Assembly (NCBI GenBank): GCA_934271655.1
Contig: CAKQRW010000001.1
Location: forward strand, 1 to 64,000
Origin: an uncultured Bacteroidaceae bacterium
GTDB lineage: Bacteria; Bacteroidota; Bacteroidia; Bacteroidales; Bacteroidaceae
Length of the DNA stretch: 64,000 nucleotides
Reading direction: 5' to 3'
Of this stretch, positions 9,723 through 16,743 are shown one piece after another; the stretch's first letter is position 1, and each line of letters begins with the position of its first letter. The notes under the pieces were generated by a model. It ran no database searches. It was given only the letters and a program-made list of their open reading frames with translations, and was not told where the DNA came from. The position numbers and the translations under genes are program-made.

Positions 9723-9830
9723 AGTGACAGAAGTGACAAGTGACATATCCTTGTTAAATCCATCAAAATTACTCATTATATATATATTTACTATGTTTTG
9801 GCACTTTGTCGCCTTGTCACTTCTGTCACT
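9723..9830. repeat. Long inverted repeat with GTGACA iterations
   Basis: Arms 9723-9740 and 9813-9830 are perfect 18-bp inverted repeats built from AGTGACAGAAGTGACAAG, with an AT-rich spacer of 72 bases. The spacer contains CCTTGTTAAAT and TTTACTATGTTTTGGCACTTTG. Both are also found, in reverse orientation, in the element at 35965-36078 (CTTGTCAAATT, TTTTTACTATGTTTTGGCAC). The two are therefore diverged copies of one element. Folding as a cruciform or as a transcribed hairpin is possible. Function is unknown. Confidence 0.75.
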
Positions 9831-9875
9831 TTGTGCTGGTCTCTCGCTTTTACCCTCACAGGTGTTTCCGCAGCG

Positions 9876-10137
9876 TTAAGTAGGTGTTCAAAATTATTTT
9901 ATAGTATCAAAGTAAGCTGCTTTCATATTTGCCGCACACTCTGTTGCATAAGATGGGCTGCGCCTCAGCACAGCGTTCAAGCGAGCTTGACGCTCTGCAT
10001 TCGGCTTGCACCATCTTTGGTCATCTTTTCCTTCTGTTTATCAGTCACTATGCCCGCATAGCTCCTTCAAACAGAAGAAGAATCTGCCTCAAGATAGAGC
10101 ACGGCAAATATCAAAATAATTGTGAGCACCTACTTAA
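9876..10137. repeat. TIR-bounded non-coding element, 262-bp copy
   Basis: The left end TTAAGTAGGTGTTCAAAATT (9876 on) and right end (to 10137) form terminal inverted repeats of about 25 bp with two mismatches. Inner sequence (ATATTTGCCG) is also mirrored, so the whole is an imperfect palindrome. The centre holds a near-perfect hairpin at 9972-9994. The interior (CATAGCTCCTTCAAACAG, GTCACTATGCCCGCATAG) recurs in reverse at 36658-36892. No transposase is encoded, so it looks like a MITE or a related palindromic repeat. TTAA lies at both ends, which may be part of the repeat or a target duplication. Confidence 0.75.
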
Positions 10138-10218
10138 TACCAGCCCATCTTCATCTCCGCAATATCCAGTCTGACCAAATCAGCATGAGTTTCCAGACAC
10201 TCTTAGAAACGATTTTTG

Positions 10219-11007
10219 CTACCTCAGTCCCTCACCCTTTGCGAAGAAGGCCTTAGCCGTGCCAAACTTCAGATTAAAGTCAATGCGCACAGGCAGGTGA
10301 CGCGCGTCATCGGTCACATAGAAGCGCAGAAGCTCTTTCTTCTTGTCCTCATCATTGAGGAGCGAGAAGACGAGGCAATTGTATGTCTTCTTGTCATTGG
10401 CCTTCCATTTCTGCTTGCCCTTGTAGACGAGCGTCTGTTGCCTGACATCTTTGCCTGTAGCCATAGGGAAATGTATGCGGTCGTTCACCCGCAGGCTGCG
10501 TGTGTCATATGAGCGGGCACGCGCAAGGATGGAGAGCATGTCGAAGATGCAGTCATCGGATGTAGTCTGCTTCTGTGACCACTCGCCATGACGGTTGAGC
10601 CTCCGCTGCTTCACGGTGGTCTTGCCTCCAGGATAGCTGTACCACAACTCATCGACTGTGTAGTTGTGTCCCTCCGTGGCTCCCTTCCGGAAATAAAGCG
10701 GCACGAGGTCGGGAGTGATGTAGTTGACCATAGTGTCGCGCATCACAAAGAACATGTCACATTTTTTGCTGGTGGTGAAAAGCAGGTCGTTGCGCAGCAC
10801 ATCCTGTCCCTTGTAGCTGTCGGACTTGACGGTGTAGCATGCAGAACCGCAGTGCACCCATATGAAGTTCCAGTTGAAATATAGGTCATACGTAAGTTTC
10901 TCACCTGCCTGGAAGGCGGTGTTCTCCATCGGGCACTGCGCCGCTACTCTTGCCTGGCAGGCAAGAAGCGCAAGTGCCAGTATGGCTGTACGGAGGAGTC
11001 GTCCCAT
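10219..11007 (-). CDS. DUF3108 domain-containing exported protein
   Basis: A protein of about 262 residues with an N-terminal signal peptide (MGRLLRTAILALALLA...VAAQ), starting from ATG at 11007. An upstream in-frame start at 11040 would add 11 residues in front of the signal and is less likely. The mature part begins with the DUF3108 hallmark FQAGEKLTYDLYFNWNFIWV and continues as alternating beta strands. DUF3108 proteins are periplasmic or outer membrane associated beta-rich proteins of unknown molecular role, common in Bacteroidota. It is followed by repeat island 1 and stands alone in its transcription unit. Confidence 0.8.
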   Translation of the reverse strand: MGRLLRTAILALALLACQARVAAQCPMENTAFQAGEKLTYDLYFNWNFIWVHCGSACYTVKSDSYKGQDVLRNDLLFTTSKKCDMFFVMRDTMVNYITPDLVPLYFRKGATEGHNYTVDELWYSYPGGKTTVKQRRLNRHGEWSQKQTTSDDCIFDMLSILARARSYDTRSLRVNDRIHFPMATGKDVRQQTLVYKGKQKWKANDKKTYNCLVFSLLNDEDKKKELLRFYVTDDARHLPVRIDFNLKFGTAKAFFAKGEGLR

Positions 11008-11195
11008 AGGCAATAGCTTTAAGTATATGTTCAGTATCATCTTATAGCAAGCAGAAGCCCAAAATCATTTTAGACTATCAAGCCAGGCATCTCTCATATT
11101 GGCTTCGCACGCTTCATGTGTTCATCCACACAATCAGAGACGAAGATGCTCTCTGGAGCGTGGCACTTCGACATGTCTCATTCAGGCAGACTGAC

Positions 11196-11402
11196 TCACG
11201 GCTCTGCCACCATGGCCGAATCGCTGACCATAAGCAGCAAGCTGTCAGTCTGATCGTTTTGACCAGCCGACGGATCATCTGGCTTGTTGTAAGCCATGTA
11301 GAGGAATGCGAAGGCGCAGCCTATCACAAGAATGCCGAGAAGGAGTGTGCCGTACATCATGAAACGGTTGAGACGCACAGCTTTGTTGTTGCGTAATGAC
11401 AT
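11196..11402 (-). CDS. Small single-pass membrane protein, function unknown
   Basis: A 68-residue protein starting at ATG 11402 (MSLRNNKAVRLNRFMMYG). A basic N-terminus precedes one transmembrane helix (about residues 15-37, GTLLLGILVIGCAFAFLYMA). A short acidic and polar tail with repeated Asp and Ser residues ends in MVAEP. The charge pattern suggests the N-terminus stays in the cytoplasm. I do not recognise a family. It lies between the DUF3108 gene and the S41 peptidase on the same strand, separated from the peptidase by a truncated TIR element. A longer open frame reaches 11474 but its extra residues look non-coding. Confidence 0.5.
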   Translation of the reverse strand: MSLRNNKAVRLNRFMMYGTLLLGILVIGCAFAFLYMAYNKPDDPSAGQNDQTDSLLLMVSDSAMVAEP

Positions 11403-11489
11403 GGAGAATTTATATATTATCGTTATGGTGTTTAAGTGATGCCGCCAAAAACGGCTTGTGCAGAATATGCTCAATCATTTCTTTGAGCA

Positions 11490-11578
11490 TTAAGTAGGTG
11501 TTCATGATTATTTTACTGTTTGACGTACTTTATCCCCAGACAGACTTTTATTCTGTTTGATGGAGTCATGCCGGCATT
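11490..11578. repeat. Truncated copy of the TIR-bounded element
   Basis: It starts TAAGTAGGTGTTCATGATTA and continues with TTTATCCCCAGACAGAC, TTCTGTTTGATGGAG and CATGCCGGCAT. These align with CTCTATCCCCAGGCTGG, CCTGTTTGAAGGAG and CTATGCGGGCAT in the copy at 36658-36892, same orientation. Only the left half is present. The copy ends three bases before the stop codon of the S41 peptidase gene, so it forms that gene's immediate 3' flank. Confidence 0.65.
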
Positions 11579-11581
11579 TTT

Positions 11582-13246
11582 TCATTTCTTGCCCAGAGCC
11601 TTGCTGTAGGCATCCATGTCGTCCAGAACCCTGACAGCCTCATCGAGGTCTTTGTCATCCTTGAGCGACTCCTCCACGGTGCCAGCCTGGAAATAAGCGC
11701 GGCGTATGATCTCCATAGAGAGAAGCTTCATTATGTCAGCCTTCCTATAGTCCATATCCTTGTCTATATTGTGCTCAAGCTTCTTTTCGAGAGCGTCAAA
11801 CACATCCTTGGCATCATCGTAGTATCCCTCAAATTTAGCCACTTTCTTCAGTTCGGCAAGACGCTTCTCGCTCATCTTGTCATACTTGAAGCCACTATCC
11901 CTCACCATCTTCTTAAACGACTCGTAGTCGGCATCGGAGAGAGCGAAATCGGATACCGCAGGTATAGACGGATGGGCCTGCATATAGCTGGTGCCCCAAT
12001 CCACCAGCACATCGGCATCAGAGAGGTAGAACACAATGTTGGACACCGTGTCATGGTCAAGCGCGATGTCTGGCTTGATGCCGCTGCCCTCTGTCACCTC
12101 GCGTCCTCCAGCCGTGAGAAACACCTTGTGTGACACACTGTCCTTGGCGCTGATCTTCTTGCCAGTCTCCCTATACACCTCTGCGGCCTGTCGTTCTTTC
12201 TTGTAGTCGATGGCCTGTATGCAGCGTCCCGACGGGATGTAATACTTGGCTGTGGTCAGCTTGAGGCTGCCATTGTAGGGGAGGTCGCGAGGCGACTGCA
12301 CCAGTCCCTTGCCAAAGGTGTTGCATCCGATGATGACCGCCCTGTCGAGGTCTTGCAGCGCTCCCGACACTATCTCAGCCGCACTGGCTGTCTCGCCATT
12401 GACTAGCACCGCAAGAGGCATGTCTAGGTCGAGAGGCTCGCTGCTGGTGGTGTACACGCTGCTGGCAGCGGCTATCTTGCCCTTGGTCTCCACAATCTTT
12501 AGGCCTTTCGGCACAAAGAGGTTCACGATGTCTACAGCCTCGCTGAGCAATCCTCCATGATTGTTGCGGAGGTCGAGCACCATGCTCTTGGCTCCCTTTT
12601 CCTTGAGTGTGATGAAAGCCTTGCGCACATCCTTGGCGCAGTCTTCAGTAAACTCCACAAGGTCGATATAGCCGACACCCTTCACCATTCCGTAGAAGGG
12701 CACGGCTTCGCGCTTGATGTTGCGGCGTGTTATCTTGAATTCGCGGGTCTTCTTTTCTCCCGGACGCTGCACCTTCAGCAGGAAGGTGGTGCCCGGCTCG
12801 CCACGCAGCAGGTCGCTCACCTCAGAGGTGCCAAGTCCCTTCAGGTCTTTGCCGTCAATCTTCAGCATGATGTCGCCTACCTTCAGGCCAGCCTCAGCGG
12901 CAGGCATGTCAGGGTATGGCTCATATATCATCACTCCTGCGGAGTCGCGTCGCTGGCGTATGACAGAGCCTATGCCGCCATACTTGCCTGTTGTCATCAT
13001 CTTCAGGTCTTTCATGTTCTCCTCTGGATAGTATGTGGTATACGGGTCCAGTTCGGCGAGCATGGCGTCTATTCCCACCTTGAAGAGTTTGTCTGCGTCA
13101 AGCGAGTCAACATAGAAGAGGTCAAGCTGACGGTAGATGTTGTTGAATATGTCCATATTCTTCGATATGGAGAAGGCATGCTCCGTCTGCGCCAAGGCAG
13201 GGAGCATCATCATGATGGAGAGTGCTGTCAGTATGGTCTTTTTCAT
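11582..13246 (-). CDS. S41 family C-terminal processing peptidase (CtpA/Prc type)
   Basis: A 554-residue protease with a signal peptide (to about ALAQ, residue 20). A PDZ domain lies near 85-165 (KYGGIGSVIRQR...GDIMLKIDGKDLKGLG), then the S41 catalytic core. The Ser-Lys dyad is readable as Ser288 (NGETASAAEI) and Lys313 (GCNTFGKGLVQ), 25 residues apart as in characterised CtpA enzymes. A helical C-terminal region of about 150 residues (from 400) is typical of Bacteroidota members. It should act in the periplasm, trimming or degrading proteins from the C-terminus. It has its own promoter box and a leader of about 90 bases. Confidence 0.93.
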   Translation of the reverse strand: MKKTILTALSIMMMLPALAQTEHAFSISKNMDIFNNIYRQLDLFYVDSLDADKLFKVGIDAMLAELDPYTTYYPEENMKDLKMMTTGKYGGIGSVIRQRRDSAGVMIYEPYPDMPAAEAGLKVGDIMLKIDGKDLKGLGTSEVSDLLRGEPGTTFLLKVQRPGEKKTREFKITRRNIKREAVPFYGMVKGVGYIDLVEFTEDCAKDVRKAFITLKEKGAKSMVLDLRNNHGGLLSEAVDIVNLFVPKGLKIVETKGKIAAASSVYTTSSEPLDLDMPLAVLVNGETASAAEIVSGALQDLDRAVIIGCNTFGKGLVQSPRDLPYNGSLKLTTAKYYIPSGRCIQAIDYKKERQAAEVYRETGKKISAKDSVSHKVFLTAGGREVTEGSGIKPDIALDHDTVSNIVFYLSDADVLVDWGTSYMQAHPSIPAVSDFALSDADYESFKKMVRDSGFKYDKMSEKRLAELKKVAKFEGYYDDAKDVFDALEKKLEHNIDKDMDYRKADIMKLLSMEIIRRAYFQAGTVEESLKDDKDLDEAVRVLDDMDAYSKALGKK

Positions 13247-13280
13247 CTTTGTCGTTTTTTGTTTATGCTCGTTATATTTT

Positions 13281-13340
13281 ACTCCTGGTTATTTTTTCTA
13301 ATCCTGGTTGTTTTTTACTTACACTGGTTGTTTTTTTACT
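13281..13340. repeat. Three short T-rich direct repeats in the S41 leader
   Basis: CTGGTTATTTTTT, CTGGTTGTTTTTTACT and CTGGTTGTTTTTTTACT follow each other with a period of about 20 bases. On the transcript (minus strand) they give A-rich runs followed by CCAG in the 5' untranslated leader of the S41 peptidase gene. Their role is unknown. Confidence 0.55.
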
Positions 13341-13346
13341 TTGATA

Positions 13347-13354
13347 CAAAGGTA
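13347..13354 (-). promoter_or_regulatory. Promoter -7 box TACCTTTG for the S41 peptidase
   Basis: Read on the minus strand the sequence is TACCTTTG, a match to TAnnTTTG, about 100 bases before the peptidase start codon. A clean -33 TTTG at standard spacing is not evident. Confidence 0.5.
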
Positions 13355-13383
13355 AGGAATAAATGCGATATGATTGCGGGGTT

Positions 13384-13421
13384 AAAAGAAAAAAGCCCGC
13401 ATTACGTGGGGATAATGCGGG
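13384..13421 (-). terminator. Rho-independent terminator downstream of xerD
   Basis: A perfect 9-bp stem, CCCGCATTA at 13396-13404 and TAATGCGGG at 13413-13421, has an 8-base loop. On the minus strand a run rich in T (CTTTTTTCTTTT) follows. It lies 37 bases past the xerD stop and before the S41 promoter box, separating the two transcription units. Confidence 0.8.
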
Positions 13422-13457
13422 TAAAATATGTTTTTTTAACAAAGAGGCGGCTTTTAG

Positions 13458-14369
13458 TCAGTGTTTCATGTTGCGCGGATGGTGCTCCAGTATCTCCTCG
13501 CGCAGGTGTGAGGTGTCGATATGCGTGTATATCTGTGTGGTAGCGATGGACTCATGACCGAGCATGGCCTGTATGGCGCGCAGGTTGGCTCCGCCCTCAA
13601 GCAGCGAGGTGGCGAAGGAATGGCGAAACGTGTGTGGAGACACCGTCTTCTGTATGCCAGCCTTTTCCACCAAGTCCTTGACCATGAGGAATACCATGAC
13701 ACGAGTGAGCGGCTTCTTGCGGCGCTGGCTGACGAAGACATAGTCCTGGTATTCTGGAGCCAGCGGTATCAGATTGCGGTCGAGGAAATACAGCTGTATC
13801 TCATGTATGGCCTTTTCCGATATGGGCACCAGGCGCTGTTTGGAGCCCTTGCCATCCACCTTGATGAACTGGTCGCTGAAATACATGTTGCTTATCCTCA
13901 GATTGACCAGCTCGCTCACTCGCAGCCCGCAACTGAACAGGGTCTCGATAATGGCCTTGTTGCGCTGTCCCTCTGGCTGGCTGAGGTCGATGACCGACTC
14001 GATGGAGTCTATCTCCTCCACACTCAGCACATCTGGCAGGCGCTTGGGCTTCTTGGGATATTCAAGCAGTTCGGTCGGGTTAACCTCAAGCACATCGCTC
14101 AGCACCAGGAAATGGTAGAAGCTGCGCACACCCGAGAGTATGCGCGATAGAGACACGGGCGATATGCCCACATCTATCATCGTGGCAGAGAACTCATGTA
14201 TGTCGGTCAGTTCCACAGAGAGGAAGTCTTTGCCACCATCTTTTATGAAGATGAAAAACTTGTCGAGATCGCGCATATAAGCGTCTATGGTGTTGGGAGA
14301 GAAATTCTTCTCCAGCTTGAGATACTGGTAGTACCGGCGGATAAGCCTGTCCTGTTCTTTTTGATCCAT
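13458..14369 (-). CDS. xerD: Tyrosine recombinase, XerD type
   Basis: A 303-residue site-specific recombinase of the usual Xer length. The N-terminal SAM-like DNA-binding domain spans about 1-100 (FSPNTIDAYMRDLDKF). The catalytic domain shows the full tetrad plus Lys: Arg in SCGLRVSELVNL, Lys in DGKGSKQRLVP, HTFRHSFATSLLEGG, then GH and Tyr in LGHESIATTQIYTH. Xer proteins resolve chromosome dimers at dif; in Bacteroidota family members also drive invertible promoters. It stands alone with its own terminator and no flanking inverted repeats typical of an invertase switch, which favours the housekeeping role. Confidence 0.9.
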   Translation of the reverse strand: MDQKEQDRLIRRYYQYLKLEKNFSPNTIDAYMRDLDKFFIFIKDGGKDFLSVELTDIHEFSATMIDVGISPVSLSRILSGVRSFYHFLVLSDVLEVNPTELLEYPKKPKRLPDVLSVEEIDSIESVIDLSQPEGQRNKAIIETLFSCGLRVSELVNLRISNMYFSDQFIKVDGKGSKQRLVPISEKAIHEIQLYFLDRNLIPLAPEYQDYVFVSQRRKKPLTRVMVFLMVKDLVEKAGIQKTVSPHTFRHSFATSLLEGGANLRAIQAMLGHESIATTQIYTHIDTSHLREEILEHHPRNMKH

Positions 14370-14422
14370 AATGCAGCATTTAAGTAGGCGCTAGTAATTT
14401 ATTTTTTGAGCAGGTGCAAAAT

Positions 14423-14451
14423 TTAGGCGCTCACCTTTCTTGAGCGCCTAA
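14423..14451. terminator. Perfect 11-bp hairpin between GT2 gene and xerD
   Basis: TTAGGCGCTCA (14423-14433) and TGAGCGCCTAA (14441-14451) pair perfectly around a 7-base loop. The hairpin lies after the stop of the minus-strand GT2 gene and before xerD. T-rich sequence is modest on both sides, so termination is probable but unproven. The adjoining TAAGTAGGCGCTAGTAATTT (14380 on) resembles the end of the TIR-bounded element family, so the hairpin may be a remnant of such an element. Confidence 0.5.
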
Positions 14452-14562
14452 TCATATTTTTGTTTGCCCGCATTTAGCACGTTTTTATCGGAACACATCA
14501 GCAAGCCCAGTCGCAGACATCACGCCTGTCATTGCAACTCTGTGTGCCTCCCTGCCGTGGTG

Positions 14563-15621
14563 TCAATGGAAGAGGTACTTGTACTTCTCTACCTGGCATA
14601 GGATGAAATCATTGATGCAGATCAGTATCTTCCATCGCAAAGGGAAGCGGTAGTGCTCCCTGTCCTTTCTCCAGTCGGCTATGTAATTGTATGAAGAGAA
14701 CGTGAACTTGGAGCAATGGGCCACCTTCTCATAGACCTCAGGACACAGGGCCTTCATCCTGTCATCAAGAGCTATAAGGGTGTCATTGGAGAGGGAACGG
14801 TAGATAAGTCCAAACTTGAGAGTGAAGCCCTCATTATAGATGAGCTGGTTTTCCATCTGCGCATACACCTCTGGAGAGACATGTCCCTTGACCTTCTCCC
14901 ATACATCGAGCTTATGGTTTGCCACAACCAGATAGTGGCTGGCGCTGCGCATCATCACAGAGTGGTCCATCGACTGCCCCTCACGTCCTGTTCTGTAGCA
15001 ATATATTGCTTTGTGGAAGAACGTGACCGTCTTGACGGCAGACAGCGGGGTGAACCGCCATACATCGTCCGTGTAGCATACGCCCTCTGGCTGGCGGTAG
15101 CCTATGGAACGCAACATCTCTGTGCGGTAAGTGATGGCATGCATCAGCACGCTCCTGAACTTGCCCAAAGGACTTAGTTCCTCTATCTTATACACCTTGT
15201 TGTAGAATTCAGGATAAGAGCGCGTGCGGTAAGGCTTGCCCTTGATTGTGGTCTTGTACCAATCGGTTATGACCATGTCTGCATCGCATGAAGCCAGCAA
15301 CTGGAGATAGTCGTTGAAGTCGGTAGAGTTGAAGAAATCGTCTGCATCCAACACCTTGACATACTTGCCCGTAGCCGCTGCGAGTCCTGCGTTGACACAA
15401 GAGCCATAATGGCCATTCTCTTTGTCTATGACCTTGAATACCGATGGATGCTTTTCGCTGTAGGCATGGGCTATGCGCGGTGAGCTGTCTTTGCTTCCAT
15501 CGTTTACCACAATAACTTCCAAGAGTCTGTCTGCATTGTCAACGACAAGCGATTCCAGACATTCAGCTATGTACCGCTCCATGTTGTACATCGGCACTAT
15601 CACAGTCAAAATCTTGCTCAT
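14563..15621 (-). CDS. Glycosyltransferase family 2 (GT-A fold)
   Basis: A 352-residue protein from ATG at 15621 (a TTG two codons upstream is in frame). The GT2 nucleotide-sugar domain is at the N-terminus: LTVIVPMYNMERYIAECL, EVIVVNDGSKDSSP, and the metal-binding motif VLDADDFF near residue 95. The C-terminal 150 residues are basic and helical without an obvious transmembrane anchor. It probably adds a sugar to a capsule, exopolysaccharide or lipopolysaccharide intermediate at the cytoplasmic face. It is the second of two glycosyltransferase genes in the same direction, 94 bases after the upstream one. Donor and acceptor are unknown. Confidence 0.88.
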   Translation of the reverse strand: MSKILTVIVPMYNMERYIAECLESLVVDNADRLLEVIVVNDGSKDSSPRIAHAYSEKHPSVFKVIDKENGHYGSCVNAGLAAATGKYVKVLDADDFFNSTDFNDYLQLLASCDADMVITDWYKTTIKGKPYRTRSYPEFYNKVYKIEELSPLGKFRSVLMHAITYRTEMLRSIGYRQPEGVCYTDDVWRFTPLSAVKTVTFFHKAIYCYRTGREGQSMDHSVMMRSASHYLVVANHKLDVWEKVKGHVSPEVYAQMENQLIYNEGFTLKFGLIYRSLSNDTLIALDDRMKALCPEVYEKVAHCSKFTFSSYNYIADWRKDREHYRFPLRWKILICINDFILCQVEKYKYLFH

Positions 15622-15715
15622 TTTCAAATTTAGGGAAAAATGCAGGCTCTCTTCAGTAAATCCTCTTTACTCAGGATTTTCCCTTGCCCACCTTTATACA
15701 TTCAACAATAGAATA

Positions 15716-16537
15716 TCATTTTTCGGACAGATACTGGTCTATGCCCCGGTCTGCCCTTTTCTTTTTGGTTGCCGCTGACTCATCCTCTATTCTGGCATTC
15801 CTCACACGTGTCACCTTGCTGTCCTTGGCTCCTGGATGATATAGATGCACGCACGAGGCCAGTCCTGGGATGTTGAGACGCTTCACGCCATTGTTGTAGA
15901 GACGCACGACCAGTTCGGTGTCTTCACAGCCCCAGCCCTCAATCTTCTCCTCGAAGCCATTCGCCGCTATGAGGTCGCGCCTCCAGAAAGACATGTTGCA
16001 GCCACGTATCTTCCTCACTCCTTCTGGTCCTTTCAGCACACTATGCAGCCATGGGAGACGTATCATGGTGAGCGGGCGCTTCAAGCCCCGGGACATGAGA
16101 GAGAAGTGGTCATTGAGAGTCTTGCAACGAATCAAGGTAGCCGCTTTTGAAAGGCGCGCTCGTCCGCCATTGATGAAATAGCCTGGGCGCCTTGCCTGCA
16201 CATGGTCGCGCACAAAATCACGCGCCAGGACGATGTCGCCATCTATAGATATTATATATTCGCCCTTGGAGCAGGCTATGGCAATATTCCGTGACTTGGA
16301 GAGGCGAAAGCCCTCATCAGGTATCCATGAATGGATGAGCGGAACAGGAAATATCTTGGCATATCGGGCGATAAGTTTCCTCGTCTCTTCCCCGGAACCG
16401 TCATCAGCAACGACAACCTCAGCTGGCAGCAGACTCTGGCGTATGATGCTCTTCAGCACCAGTTCCAGAAAGACCGGCCTGTTGTATGTAGTGACAATGA
16501 GGCTGACATCTTCTGCAATCTTTTGTTTGTGTTTCAT
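15716..16537 (-). CDS. Glycosyltransferase family 2 with GT7-like C-terminal part
   Basis: A 273-residue enzyme. DVSLIVTTYNRPVFLELVLKS and VVVADDGSGEETRKLI form the nucleotide-binding half, and IISIDGDIVLARDF carries the metal-binding D-x-D. Further on, IRGCNMSFWRRDLIAANGFEEKIEGWGCEDTEL matches the galactosyltransferase-like C-terminal motif (G-W-G-x-E-D) found in many bacterial GT2 enzymes. It is probably cytoplasmic and acts on surface glycan precursors. It shares direction with the next GT2 gene and may be cotranscribed with it. A C-terminal basic stretch (ATKKKRADRG) may help membrane association. Confidence 0.88.
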   Translation of the reverse strand: MKHKQKIAEDVSLIVTTYNRPVFLELVLKSIIRQSLLPAEVVVADDGSGEETRKLIARYAKIFPVPLIHSWIPDEGFRLSKSRNIAIACSKGEYIISIDGDIVLARDFVRDHVQARRPGYFINGGRARLSKAATLIRCKTLNDHFSLMSRGLKRPLTMIRLPWLHSVLKGPEGVRKIRGCNMSFWRRDLIAANGFEEKIEGWGCEDTELVVRLYNNGVKRLNIPGLASCVHLYHPGAKDSKVTRVRNARIEDESAATKKKRADRGIDQYLSEK

Positions 16538-16743
16538 ATCATCTCTGAATGATTTGTATCACCATGCAGGTGCCCAACATAATTATGGCAAATCAGAACC
16601 AGCCTGAGAGGAACGTGTGCTCTCATGCCCGAAGGGGATAAAGGGCCTGTCTCCTCATTCCGTTTCTGTTTGGCTATATGATGTGATGCACTTTGTTTTA
16701 TTTTTTCATTTTCTTTTCCACGGGTCTCTGCCACGGCGCTCCG

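Larger units (their letters stand above)
9394..10218. other. Gene-free repeat island 1
   Basis: About 825 bases with no supported gene, between the plus-strand efflux operon and a minus-strand gene. It contains most of 22-bp array A, a GTGAC-type long inverted repeat (9723-9830) and a TIR-bounded element (9876-10137). Short open frames here lack homology-like features and run through the repeats. The same three repeat types occur together in the island at 35779-37052. Confidence 0.75.

Noticed and set aside
12557..13543. Plus-strand open frame of 328 codons
   Set aside because: It is antisense to the S41 peptidase gene and crosses its promoter and the xerD terminator; the peptidase has full catalytic motifs.
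13458..14369. Invertase controlling a phase-variable promoter
   Set aside because: No pair of inverted repeats flanking a promoter was found next to the recombinase, and it resembles the housekeeping XerD in length and motifs.
14380..14451. Full TIR element between the GT2 gene and xerD
   Set aside because: Only the terminal TAAGTAGGCGCT motif and a hairpin are present; the interior of the family is missing, so it is listed only as a hairpin with a possible relic end.
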